Shown here piece after piece: positions 6,868 through 15,721 of a DNA stretch of 64,000 nt (positions are counted from its first letter, which is position 1; each line of letters opens with the position of its first letter). Origin of the DNA: Lachnospiraceae bacterium (GTDB lineage: Bacteria; Bacillota; Clostridia; Lachnospirales; Lachnospiraceae); the NCBI GenBank assembly GCA_017509985.1, contig JAFWOE010000023.1, forward strand, positions 1 through 64,000, in the 5' to 3' direction. The notes under the pieces were generated by a model. The model was not told the DNA's origin, searched no databases, and saw only the letters and a program-made list of their open reading frames with translations. Made by a program: the position numbers and the translations under genes.

Positions 6868-8649
6868 ATGAAAGAAAAGAAAAAGAGTGATCTGGCAGTG
6901 CTGCTTGGATATGCAGGAAGCTATAAATGTCTGACATTTTTGGGACTTGGTTTATCTGCGGTAGCCATGGTATTTGGGATGCTCCCGTATATCTGCATCT
7001 GGCTGGTGGCACGGGACCTGATTGCAGTGGCGCCGAACTGGACTGCAGCTGCGGGGATCGCCCGCTACGGCTGGATGGCGTTTGGTTTTGCCGTAGCCGG
7101 GATTGCAGTCTATTTCGCGGCGCTGATGTGCACACATCTGGCTGCGTTTCGTACAGCTTCCAATATCCGTAAAACCGGCATGGCCCATCTGATGAAGACG
7201 CCGCTGGGCTTTTTCGATTCCAATGCTTCCGGCCTGCTGCGCAACCGTCTGGACGGGGCGGCCTCAGAGACGGAAACGCTGCTGGCGCACAATCTGGCGG
7301 ATATTGTGGGTACTGCGGCTATGTTTATTGCCATGCTGGTGCTGATGTTCATTTTTGACTGGCGGATGGGAGCTGCTTGCCTGCTGGCTGCAGTAATATC
7401 CATCGTTTCCATGTTCGCCATGATGGGAGGAAAGAATGCAAAGCTCATGAAGGAGTATCAGGCTGCTCAGGATGTGATGAGCAAAGCCGGGACAGAATAT
7501 GTCCGCGGCATTCCCGTTGTCAAGGTATTTCAGCAGACAGTCTATTCATTTAGGGCGTTTAAAGAGGCTATTGAGGATTACAGCACCAAAGCGGAACGAT
7601 ATACAGATGGCGTCTGCCGTGTTCCTCAGTCTGTGAATCTGACATTTACCGAAGGTGCCTTTATCTTTCTTGTTCCTTTGGCACTCCTCCTGGCACCGGC
7701 AGCACTTACTTCCGGCAGTTTTGCAGGCTTTGTAACAAATTTTGCTTTTTATGCCGTGTTCTCGGCCATCATATCCACAGCCTTGGCGAAGATTATGTTT
7801 GCGGCCAGCGGAATGATGCTTGCCGGCTCGGCTCTGGGAAGAATTAATGAGGTCATGAGTGCTCCTGTGTTGAAAATCATGGATCATCCGCAGGTCCCGC
7901 AAGACAACAGCGTGGAATTCAGGGATGTCTGCTTTACTTATGACGGAGCGGAAGTTCCCGCGCTTGATCATGTGTCATTTCTGGTGAAGCCCGGACAGAC
8001 CGTAGCCCTGGTCGGACCTTCCGGCGGAGGCAAAACAACGGCAGCCTGCCTGATCCCGCGCTTCTGGGATGTCAGTTCCGGCAAGGTCCTTGTCGGCGGT
8101 GTCGATGTCAGGGATGCCGATCCTCATGTGCTGATGGACCAGGTAGCTTTTGTCTTCCATAATAACAGGTTGTTTAAGACCAGCATTTTGGAGAATGTTA
8201 GAGCCTCCCGCCCTGAAGCAACACGGGAGGAGGTGAGGGCAGCACTCTCTGCAGCGCAGTGTGATGATATTCTTGAAAAGCTGCCGGACGGCATGGATAC
8301 GGTCATCGGAACGGAAGGCACTTATCTTTCCGGCGGCGAGCAGAAGCGAGTATCTCTTGCAAGAGCCATCCTGAAAGATGCACCGATCGTTGTACTGGAT
8401 GAGGCTACTGCGTTTGCTGATCCCGAAAATGAGGCAATGATTCAGAAAGCTTTTGCGGCGCTGACAAAAGAACGCACCGTGATCATGATCGCACATCGCC
8501 TGTCAACAGTCATCGGCGCGGATAAGATCATCGTACTGGATAACGGAAAAGTGGCGGAAGAGGGGACTCATACGCAGCTTTCCGCAGGAGGCGGTCTTTA
8601 CGCAAAAATGTGGGCCGATTACAACCAGGCTTTGAAATGGCGCATATAG
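6868..8649 (+). CDS. ABC half transporter (permease-ATPase fusion), first of a pair
   Basis: A 593-residue type IV (exporter-fold) ABC half transporter. Residues 1-325 form a six-helix transmembrane domain and 345-590 the nucleotide-binding domain. Visible motifs are Walker A GPSGGGKTT, signature LSGGEQKRVSLARA, Walker B IVVLDEATAF and the H-loop IAHRLST. It starts at an ATG behind AAGGCGGTGG. The next gene, 13 bases later, encodes a second half transporter of similar design, so a heterodimer is likely. Exporter-fold pairs of this kind include multidrug exporters and the IrtAB-like siderophore importers. The S component upstream makes uptake possible, but direction cannot be decided from sequence. 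Confidence 0.88.
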   Translation: MKEKKKSDLAVLLGYAGSYKCLTFLGLGLSAVAMVFGMLPYICIWLVARDLIAVAPNWTAAAGIARYGWMAFGFAVAGIAVYFAALMCTHLAAFRTASNIRKTGMAHLMKTPLGFFDSNASGLLRNRLDGAASETETLLAHNLADIVGTAAMFIAMLVLMFIFDWRMGAACLLAAVISIVSMFAMMGGKNAKLMKEYQAAQDVMSKAGTEYVRGIPVVKVFQQTVYSFRAFKEAIEDYSTKAERYTDGVCRVPQSVNLTFTEGAFIFLVPLALLLAPAALTSGSFAGFVTNFAFYAVFSAIISTALAKIMFAASGMMLAGSALGRINEVMSAPVLKIMDHPQVPQDNSVEFRDVCFTYDGAEVPALDHVSFLVKPGQTVALVGPSGGGKTTAACLIPRFWDVSSGKVLVGGVDVRDADPHVLMDQVAFVFHNNRLFKTSILENVRASRPEATREEVRAALSAAQCDDILEKLPDGMDTVIGTEGTYLSGGEQKRVSLARAILKDAPIVVLDEATAFADPENEAMIQKAFAALTKERTVIMIAHRLSTVIGADKIIVLDNGKVAEEGTHTQLSAGGGLYAKMWADYNQALKWRI

Positions 8650-8662
8650 GGGGGTGAAGTAT

Positions 8663-10405
8663 ATGTTCGGAAAAGATTTTCAGAGAAAATATGCTCTTAC
8701 CGATCAGGGCATCAGAAACACAAAACAAGGCACTTTCTGGACGGTCATCGTAAACCTCATCGTGATGGGCGGCATGGGGATCCTGTACCTGATGATGTCC
8801 AGGTATATGGCCGTCCTGACCGATGGAGCAGGACTGCCGAAAGCAGTCACTTTCATCCTTCTGGTGCTGGTTTTCCTGGTGTTATCGATTATAACGCATC
8901 TACAGCAGTACCGTACAACATACGGCCTGGTCTACGGTGAGGTCAAAGAAGTCCGTATCGGATTGGCCGAGCGTCTCCGGAAGCTGCCCCTTGGCTACTT
9001 CGGCAAGCGTGACCTGGCTGACCTTACGGAGACGATCATGGGCGACGTGAACCGTCTGGAGCATGTCTGGTCCCATTGCCTGGGATATCTTTATGGTTCC
9101 TATATCTCAACGGCGATCATAGCAGTTGGTATGCTTATCATAAACTTTCAGATGGCACTTGCCTGCCTGTGGGGCGTCCCGGTGGCTTTTGCCCTCCTTT
9201 TCGGAAGCAGAAAGCTGGCAAAGAAGAATTCCGAGATCACGAAAGCTGCAGGCATCCAGGTGTCTGACGGCATTCAGGAGACTTTGGAGAATATCCGGGA
9301 GATCCGGGCTGCAAATCAGGAAGAACGATTCCTGGATGACCTGAACGTCAGGATCGATCATCATGAAAAAACTATGATCAAAGGGGAGCTGTCTACCGGT
9401 ATCTTCGTCAATGCGGCCAGCGTGATCATGCGGCTGGGAGTGGCAACGACCATCCTCACCGGAACAAGTCTGATCCTGTCAGGCAGGATCGACTTTATGC
9501 TCCTGTTCATGTTCCTGCTGGTGATCACACGTGTCTATGCACCATTCGACCAGGCGCTGGCGCTGATTGCGGAGATGTTCATGTCTCAGGTCTCAGCGAG
9601 CAGGCTGATGGAGATCTTCGATGCGAAAAAGGCTGAAGGTGCTGACCATTTTGCTCCTTCCGGACATGATATCGTCTTTGAGAATGTCGAATTTGCATAT
9701 GATAATGAGCAAGTGCTTCGCGGAGTAAGCTTTACCGCAAAAGAGGGTGAAGTGACAGCCCTTGTAGGACCTTCAGGATCAGGAAAGAGTACCTGCGCAA
9801 GGCTTGCTGCCCGGCTCTGGGATATCGATAAGGGCACGATCCGCATCGGCGGGGTGGATAGCGCTTCCATTGATCCGGAGGTTTTGCTTACCGATTATTC
9901 CATGGTATTCCAGAATGTGGTGTTGTTTGACGATACGGTAATGGAGAATATACGTCTGGGGAAGCACGGAGCATCCGATGAAGAGGTTCTGGAAGCCGCC
10001 AGTGCAGCGAACTGTGACGAATTCGTCAGCAAGCTGCCGCAAGGCTATGCAACGCCTATCGGTGAAAACGGGGCAAAGCTTTCGGGCGGCGAACGTCAGC
10101 GTATCTCCATTGCCCGTGCTCTGCTGAAAGATGCACCGATCGTGCTTCTGGATGAAGCAACGGCATCTCTGGATGTTGAAAATGAAACCAAAGTACAGGG
10201 AGCTCTTTCCCGCCTGCTTTCCGGTAAAACGGTACTGGTCATCGCTCATCGGATGCGTACAGTAGAGGCTGCGGATAAGATCGTTGTTCTTGCAGACGGC
10301 AAGGTGGCAGAAGAAGGAAGTCCGAAAGAGCTGTTAAGCAATCCGGAAAGCATCTTCAGGCGTATGACGCAGCTGCAAAATGCCAGTGCCGGATGGAGCA
10401 TTTGA
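8663..10405 (+). CDS. ABC half transporter (permease-ATPase fusion), second of the pair
   Basis: A 580-residue half transporter with an N-terminal six-helix domain and a C-terminal ATPase. Motifs are GPSGSGKST (Walker A), LSGGERQRISIARA (signature), IVLLDEATASLD (Walker B) and IAHRMRT (H-loop). The ATG at 8663 is preferred over an in-frame GTG at 8654, because the GGGGGTG ribosome binding site would overlap that GTG. It follows its partner with 13 bases between stop and start, so the two should be made in equal amounts. Both signature motifs are intact, unlike the degenerate site of many heterodimeric exporters. Confidence 0.88.
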   Translation: MFGKDFQRKYALTDQGIRNTKQGTFWTVIVNLIVMGGMGILYLMMSRYMAVLTDGAGLPKAVTFILLVLVFLVLSIITHLQQYRTTYGLVYGEVKEVRIGLAERLRKLPLGYFGKRDLADLTETIMGDVNRLEHVWSHCLGYLYGSYISTAIIAVGMLIINFQMALACLWGVPVAFALLFGSRKLAKKNSEITKAAGIQVSDGIQETLENIREIRAANQEERFLDDLNVRIDHHEKTMIKGELSTGIFVNAASVIMRLGVATTILTGTSLILSGRIDFMLLFMFLLVITRVYAPFDQALALIAEMFMSQVSASRLMEIFDAKKAEGADHFAPSGHDIVFENVEFAYDNEQVLRGVSFTAKEGEVTALVGPSGSGKSTCARLAARLWDIDKGTIRIGGVDSASIDPEVLLTDYSMVFQNVVLFDDTVMENIRLGKHGASDEEVLEAASAANCDEFVSKLPQGYATPIGENGAKLSGGERQRISIARALLKDAPIVLLDEATASLDVENETKVQGALSRLLSGKTVLVIAHRMRTVEAADKIVVLADGKVAEEGSPKELLSNPESIFRRMTQLQNASAGWSI

Positions 10406-10467
10406 CTTTTTCAAAGGTTTTACCCCGGAGCAATCCGATAGAAATCCATTTTTTAATGTGATATTCC

Positions 10468-10496
10468 TTGACATAAATCCTCCCGGCCGATAAAAC
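10468..10496 (+). promoter_or_regulatory. promoter of the MATE gene
   Basis: TTGACA (10468-10473) and TAAAAC (10491-10496) are 17 bases apart. The predicted start near 10503 gives a leader of only about 15 bases that still holds the GCGAGGA ribosome binding site. Confidence 0.5.
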
Positions 10497-10517
10497 AGAT
10501 TATGCGAGGATTTGTGC

Positions 10518-11870
10518 ATGAATAGTCATACGGATTTTACAAACGGAAAGATCATCCCGTTACTTTTAAGATTTGTCGGGCCTGTTTTCCTTGCCCTTTT
10601 GCTTCAGATAATGTATGGTGCCGTAGACATGATGATCGTAGGAAAGTTTGCCGGTGCCGCCGATGTATCCGCTGTTGCAACGGGGTCCCAGATCATGTTT
10701 ACGGTCACCAGTTTTGTCAGTTCCCTTGCAATGGGTATAACGGTACTGATCGGGGAGAAGATCGGAATGGGCCTGCCGAAAGAGGGAGGGAAGATCGTCG
10801 GAAGCGGTATTTTACTGTTTGCTGCTGTGGCGATTGTCATGACGGCCATTCTGGCCCTGCTTTCGCCTCAGCTGGCGTCGGTTATGCTCGCTCCCCCGGA
10901 GGCTTTTTCGCGTACGACAAATTATATCCGGATCTGCGGTCTGGGTTCAGCGGTGATCATTGCCTATAACCTGATCGGAAGCATATTCCGAGGGCTCGGT
11001 GATTCGCGGACTCCCCTTATTACAGTCGCGATCGCCTGCGCATTCAATATTGCCGTGGATCTTTTGCTTGTCGCAGGATTTCATCTCGGAGCGGAAGGTA
11101 CCGCGGCAGCTACCGTTGCCGCACAGTTGGTCAGTGTTCTGGTCTCCCTGTGGTTAATAAAAAAGAAAACGCTGCCTTTTGATTTCAGCAGGGGATCGAT
11201 CCGCTGGGATGGAAAGATCGTAAAGAAGATCCTGAGCCTGGGAACGCCGATCGCCTTGCAGGATTTCCTGGTCGGCATTTCCTTTTTAGTAGTGCTGGCG
11301 ATCGTTAATTCTCTCGGACTGATCGCATCCGCCGGCGTCGGCGTAGCAGAAAAAGTGTGCGGTTTAATCATGCTTATCCCGCTCGCTTTCATGCAGTCCA
11401 TGTCCGCCTTTGTCGCGCAGAACCGCGGCGCAGGGAAATTGAAAAGAGCCGTTCAGGGACTCTGGAGCGCGATTGCGGTATCGACAGCCGCCGGGGTGGT
11501 CATGTTCTATGTTACTTTTTTCCATGGAAGCCTGCTCGCCGGCTTCTTTGCTAACGAGCCGGAAGTGATAGCGGCAGCGGCGGAATACCTGAAGGCCTAT
11601 GCGGTCGACTGCCTTCTGACTTGTTTCCTGTTCTGTTTTATAGGCTTCTTTAACGGCATGGAATATACCAGATTTGTTATGATACAGGGAATCGCCGGGG
11701 CATTTTTAATGAGGATTCCCGTTGCCTATTTCATGAGCAGGCAGACACCGGTCTCACTGTTCCGTGTGGGACTGAGCACTCCGTGTTCCACCCTGCTGCA
11801 GATCATACTGTGCTTTATATGCTTTGCGGTCTGGAAGAAAAAGAATCAGACTGTACAGCAGGTTTGCTGA
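10518..11870 (+). CDS. MATE family efflux protein
   Basis: A 451-residue, 12-helix transporter of the MATE family. It shows the typical N-terminal GKIIPLLLRFVGPVFLALLL, YGAVDMMIVGKFAGA in helix 2, IFRGLGDSRTPL in the first half, and the repeat signal FMQSMSAFVAQNRGAGK in the second half. These proteins export cationic drugs or metabolites using a sodium or proton gradient; the substrate is unknown. The ATG at 10518 is seven bases from GCGAGGA, so an in-frame TTG at 10512 is not favoured. It converges on the Hsp70-like gene with a gap of three bases and no terminator hairpin between them. Confidence 0.88.
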   Translation: MNSHTDFTNGKIIPLLLRFVGPVFLALLLQIMYGAVDMMIVGKFAGAADVSAVATGSQIMFTVTSFVSSLAMGITVLIGEKIGMGLPKEGGKIVGSGILLFAAVAIVMTAILALLSPQLASVMLAPPEAFSRTTNYIRICGLGSAVIIAYNLIGSIFRGLGDSRTPLITVAIACAFNIAVDLLLVAGFHLGAEGTAAATVAAQLVSVLVSLWLIKKKTLPFDFSRGSIRWDGKIVKKILSLGTPIALQDFLVGISFLVVLAIVNSLGLIASAGVGVAEKVCGLIMLIPLAFMQSMSAFVAQNRGAGKLKRAVQGLWSAIAVSTAAGVVMFYVTFFHGSLLAGFFANEPEVIAAAAEYLKAYAVDCLLTCFLFCFIGFFNGMEYTRFVMIQGIAGAFLMRIPVAYFMSRQTPVSLFRVGLSTPCSTLLQIILCFICFAVWKKKNQTVQQVC

Positions 11871-11873
11871 CGC

Positions 11874-13787
11874 TCAGCCAAGAGGGATCTCCACGACCTC
11901 TGCCATTTTGGTCAGGCACATCTCGATCTGGTTCGAGATGTCCTCGACCAGTTTTTTTGTAATATCTTCATTTTTTTCCTGCTCCAGCTTTTCGTATAAA
12001 CTGTCTTTAACCTCTTCGCTGATGCGGCCGACTCTGGAACGGAGATAACTCTTGGGCATCAGTCTGCGCATGGGCTTCGGTATGTTCATTTTGAGGAAGG
12101 CATTCTGCATGGGTTCTTTGCCGAGGGCAAGAATCAGTGCAGATATTACAAAGCCGATCAGGATCCCCTGTATACCGCTTGCTACAAGCGCCAGTCCCCC
12201 GCCTCCGCACAGCAGTCCCACGATGACGGAAACAATAGCGTCGATCAGCCAGGTGATCTCGTTGATCGCGAAGAGATCCTTCGCGTCTACATGGATATTG
12301 ATATCGGAAAGGGAAAGATAGGATGTCAGATCCAGCGCCGTGAAGGGTACATTGTGACGGACGCAGATCGGCATGGTGTATTCCTCAAGTCCGTAGGAAA
12401 CCTTTTTCAGCCAGGAGGCTACCGTTTTTGCCAGAAGTTCCCTGCCTTCATCCGAATGCAGATATGCATCGATATCCTGCTCGAGGATGGCGTCGATATC
12501 ACCAAGATGTTCGATCGAGCCGTCTCTCCACCGGTCGATGACCGGGATGGCGACCTTTTCCAGGATGGGGTCTACGATGTTGTCCACTGTTTTCCGGTAC
12601 AGTTCATCAATGTTTTTTTCGACGATCTCTTCGATCACCGTCGATTCGATCAGGGCGGAGATCTCCGCTTTGAAAGCGCGCAGTTCCTCGTCGATCAGGC
12701 CGCACTGCGCAAGGCCCTTGGCAACGGAAAATTCCGGTTCGCTGCCGCAGATGACAACAGCTTCGGGAAAAACTTCCCGGCACCAGTTTCTGAGTTCCTG
12801 CATTCTGGATACGCCGCCGGTCATGAAGATCAGTTCCGGCTGAAGTTCCGTTATGCTTTCACGCACCTGCTTAAGACTGTCGGTAAATACTTTGCGGAAA
12901 GACTGTCCGTCCAGACGGCTGACCTTTTTGTTTAAGAGTCTGTCCGCGATCTCCGGATTCATCGTCAACTTCAGCCGGACCGGGATAAGCTGTGTGCGGA
13001 TATTGATCGTCTGGGTCAGCGGTTCATTCTGCCAGAATTCGATGTCGGAATAATATTTCTCTTTCAGGCGGCGCGCGGCGAACTCGCAGTAGGTACGCCA
13101 GGCTTCATTTTCCGTGAATATCTTCCGAATCTTTGCCGGATCCGGAGAGGCATCGATGGCCTCCTCCAGCAGGATCTCGTCCATGACACCGCCGCCTAAA
13201 GCCACTTCTCCGCCGGTCTTCAGTTCTACCTCTTTGCCGCTCATAATATAGGCGAAATCTGTCGTGGAAGACCCGATGTCAACGACCAGGACCGGTTTGG
13301 AAAGGATATCATAACCGACCTGCAGATGCTTTGACCGGCAGGCACTGATCAGAGCGGCTCTGGATTCGGACACGATCTTCAGCGGGGGATAGCCGGCGCT
13401 CTCAAACAGGCCTCTGTATTCCTCGCGGTCGGCTTTATTCCATCCGGCCGGACAGCCGATGTAAAAGCACTGATCATCACCTCGGACAAGATCTCCGGAC
13501 AGGAGCAGCTCGCCGAGCACTCCTGCCGCAAAACTTTTTAAATCATTTTTTGCGCTGTTGTCCGTCAGAAACCGGCTTTTGAATCGAAGCTTCCGGACCA
13601 GCACATCCGGCTCATAGCAGGCGCCTTCTCCGATCAGCAGCTGGCCGTCCCGCTTCATTGCGTATGCGGTGATGAAGCTGCCGGCTTCCTGCACCGGTAT
13701 TACCTGAGGGTTTTCCCCTTCTTTTTTTATGATCCGGGTAACAGCGCTTTCCGCGTCGCCCAGGTCAAATCCGTAAAAGCGTTCCAT
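11874..13787 (-). CDS. membrane-anchored Hsp70/actin-fold ATPase
   Basis: A 637-residue protein whose first 365 residues are an Hsp70-type nucleotide-binding domain. Phosphate 1 is YGFDLGDAESAV (5-16), phosphate 2 is VLVVDIGSSTTDFAYI (166-181), and the adenosine motif is LIFMTGGVSRMQELRNW (319-335). The usual DnaK substrate-binding domain is absent. Instead there is a helical region (366-505), a glycine-rich hydrophobic segment (511-555, containing GLLCGGGGLALVASGI) and a basic, helical C-terminal tail. It is therefore likely tethered to, or inserted in, the cytoplasmic membrane. It follows its membrane partner by three bases in one operon. Function unknown; clients may be membrane-associated. 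Confidence 0.8.
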   Translation of the reverse strand: MERFYGFDLGDAESAVTRIIKKEGENPQVIPVQEAGSFITAYAMKRDGQLLIGEGACYEPDVLVRKLRFKSRFLTDNSAKNDLKSFAAGVLGELLLSGDLVRGDDQCFYIGCPAGWNKADREEYRGLFESAGYPPLKIVSESRAALISACRSKHLQVGYDILSKPVLVVDIGSSTTDFAYIMSGKEVELKTGGEVALGGGVMDEILLEEAIDASPDPAKIRKIFTENEAWRTYCEFAARRLKEKYYSDIEFWQNEPLTQTINIRTQLIPVRLKLTMNPEIADRLLNKKVSRLDGQSFRKVFTDSLKQVRESITELQPELIFMTGGVSRMQELRNWCREVFPEAVVICGSEPEFSVAKGLAQCGLIDEELRAFKAEISALIESTVIEEIVEKNIDELYRKTVDNIVDPILEKVAIPVIDRWRDGSIEHLGDIDAILEQDIDAYLHSDEGRELLAKTVASWLKKVSYGLEEYTMPICVRHNVPFTALDLTSYLSLSDINIHVDAKDLFAINEITWLIDAIVSVIVGLLCGGGGLALVASGIQGILIGFVISALILALGKEPMQNAFLKMNIPKPMRRLMPKSYLRSRVGRISEEVKDSLYEKLEQEKNEDITKKLVEDISNQIEMCLTKMAEVVEIPLG

Positions 13788-13790
13788 ATA

Positions 13791-14735
13791 TCATCCTTTT
13801 CCGGCAGAAGCCATGCCTTTCTTCAAAAGCTCTCCGTCCGCGGCGATCGCGGGACGTATCGTTCCCCCTGTGTAAGCCGGTATCATGTCGAACCATCCGC
13901 TGCCCTGTGTGATCGCGCCTTCCGCATCGGCCTTTCCTGCGTCTGCACTCCAGTCTACGACATCGATGTTTTTCTTATGCAGATAGAATTTGATCTGCGA
14001 GATCTCCTCGTCTGCCTGCTCATCTCTGCCTTTCCGGCCGTATGCGTCTTCCAGCAGCTGGGACAGAAGATCCAGTTCTGCCGGGTCTAAGCCGGCTCCC
14101 CGGTCTTTCAAACGCTCCCTCTCTTCCTGCCTGACGGAGTTCCGGACATCTTCCAGCTGCTTGTCGATAACCAGGATCACGGCAAGAAGATGATTGTATA
14201 TTTTGGAAGTATCCATCGTCGTTTCGGCATGCAGCGTCTCTTTTGAGGTCTCTTTTCTGCGTCGAAACAGCGTTCCGGCAAAGAAAAACAGAAGAACGGT
14301 CAGCAGCGGCACCAGCGCAAGGACATAGCGCGGCGGCAGTCCGGCAGACTGCCAGTCTGCCGACCCGGCGGCCGCGGAGGAGGCGATCAGCTGTGCGCCG
14401 ATCACCGTGGCAGCGGCACCGATCAGCCCGAGGATCAGAAGCAGGAGAAATCCCTTCGATACCTTCTGTTTGCCGGAGCCCGGTTTGCTGTAATCCGTCC
14501 GTCCATAGACTTTCGTTTCTCCGTCACTGTCGACCAGGGAGCAGGCCGCTTTTGCAACCTGTATCATCGAACCGGCGGCCTCCCGGACTCTGGCGTTTTC
14601 TTCCTGATCGTTAAATGTATAAAGTATACGGTCCAGTTCAGAATTCAGCGCGCGGGTCGCCGCAACGGCAGCTGTGCCGCTGATGGCGGACAGCAGGTGC
14701 TCTCTGTTCTGTTCAAAAATAGTCTGAAGTGTCAT
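13791..14735 (-). CDS. two-helix membrane partner of the Hsp70-like ATPase
   Basis: A 314-residue protein of no family I can name. The start is the ATG at 14735, six bases from GGAGGA; an in-frame extension upstream lacks such a site. Residues 1-70 are helical. Membrane helices lie at about 94-122 and 136-157, separated by a short extracytoplasmic loop and followed by FRRRKE. The C-terminal half (176-260) is a charged, coiled-coil-like region. The end, GTIRPAIAADGELLKKG, recalls the RPAxV strand at the end of GrpE, the DnaK nucleotide exchange factor. Its placement directly before the Hsp70-like gene makes a cofactor role reasonable, but this is inference. Confidence 0.6.
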   Translation of the reverse strand: MTLQTIFEQNREHLLSAISGTAAVAATRALNSELDRILYTFNDQEENARVREAAGSMIQVAKAACSLVDSDGETKVYGRTDYSKPGSGKQKVSKGFLLLLILGLIGAAATVIGAQLIASSAAAGSADWQSAGLPPRYVLALVPLLTVLLFFFAGTLFRRRKETSKETLHAETTMDTSKIYNHLLAVILVIDKQLEDVRNSVRQEERERLKDRGAGLDPAELDLLSQLLEDAYGRKGRDEQADEEISQIKFYLHKKNIDVVDWSADAGKADAEGAITQGSGWFDMIPAYTGGTIRPAIAADGELLKKGMASAGKG

Positions 14736-14899
14736 AAAAATCCTCCAATGGGAAGAATACAATTTTTCATTTTCATGATATCATATCTGGAAGGAAAACA
14801 ACAGCCGGAACGAAAGACCGGTCTGCGGGAAAGCAGTACTGTGTTTTTCAGGGAAAGAAAACGGGCTGGGCACAGTCCCGCAATGCGAGGGAAGAATAA

Positions 14900-15721
14900 A
14901 TGGATCAGCAGGAACGCCTGGACTACCTGGTTGAACGGTTCAAGGAGGACTCCGGGGATTATAAGGATCTGAAAACACCATCCGACAAAGAAGGGAAGGA
15001 ACGCATCCTCCGGTCTCTGATGAATATCCGTATGCCGAAAAGAATGGCGGCTTCCGTTCTCGCCGTGCAGGACGAATACCTGCAGGAGCGCAGCCGTGAA
15101 AACGGGATCGTATCTGCAGCTGAGATACCGACGATCGCCTCCCGGGACAGCAGCCATGCTTTTGCAGAGCAGCTTTCCGTCTGGCAGGGAGATATCACAA
15201 GGCTTGCTGTTGATGCCATCGTAAACGCGGCCAATTCGCAGATGCTGGGCTGTTTCATCCCGATGCATACCTGTATCGATAACTGCATCCATACTTTTGC
15301 GGGGATCCAGCTGCGGGCAGAGTGCAGCCGTCAGATGGAACGGCTTCGCGCAAAGTACGGCAGCGGTTACGAACAGCCGACGGCAGTGCCGATGCTGACA
15401 CCCGGATACAATCTTCCGGCAAAACATGTGGTCCATATCGTAGGGCCGATCGTACAGTATCAGCTCACACCGGAACTGGAGGAAGAGCTGGCTGCCTGCT
15501 ACAGCAGTACGCTGGATCTCTGCGAAAAGAAGAACATCCGGACCGTGGCTTTCTGCTGTATTTCCACCGGGGTATTCCGCTTTCCGAACAGAAGGGCGGC
15601 AGAGATCGCCGTAAAGACCGTAACAGACTGGCTTGGCAGACATACGGGCCGGATGGAGAGGGTGATATTCAATGTTTTTAAAGATGAGGACAGAAAATAT
15701 TATGAAGCAGAATTATTCTGA
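14900..15721 (+). CDS. zinc-dependent macrodomain ADP-ribosyl hydrolase
   Basis: A 273-residue protein with an N-terminal helical extension and a macrodomain from about residue 90. WQGDITRLAVDAIVNAANSQ (95-114) is the ADP-ribose binding core. The loop with Cys118, His123 and Cys125 in GCFIPMHTCIDNCIH carries the zinc-ligand pattern of the Zn-macro class found with class M sirtuins in Staphylococcus and Streptococcus. Those enzymes remove ADP-ribose from proteins. CCISTGVFRFPNRRAAEIA is the usual C-terminal substrate loop. The gene overlaps the sirtuin gene that follows, so the writer/eraser pair is translationally coupled. Confidence 0.88.
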   Translation: MDQQERLDYLVERFKEDSGDYKDLKTPSDKEGKERILRSLMNIRMPKRMAASVLAVQDEYLQERSRENGIVSAAEIPTIASRDSSHAFAEQLSVWQGDITRLAVDAIVNAANSQMLGCFIPMHTCIDNCIHTFAGIQLRAECSRQMERLRAKYGSGYEQPTAVPMLTPGYNLPAKHVVHIVGPIVQYQLTPELEEELAACYSSTLDLCEKKNIRTVAFCCISTGVFRFPNRRAAEIAVKTVTDWLGRHTGRMERVIFNVFKDEDRKYYEAELF

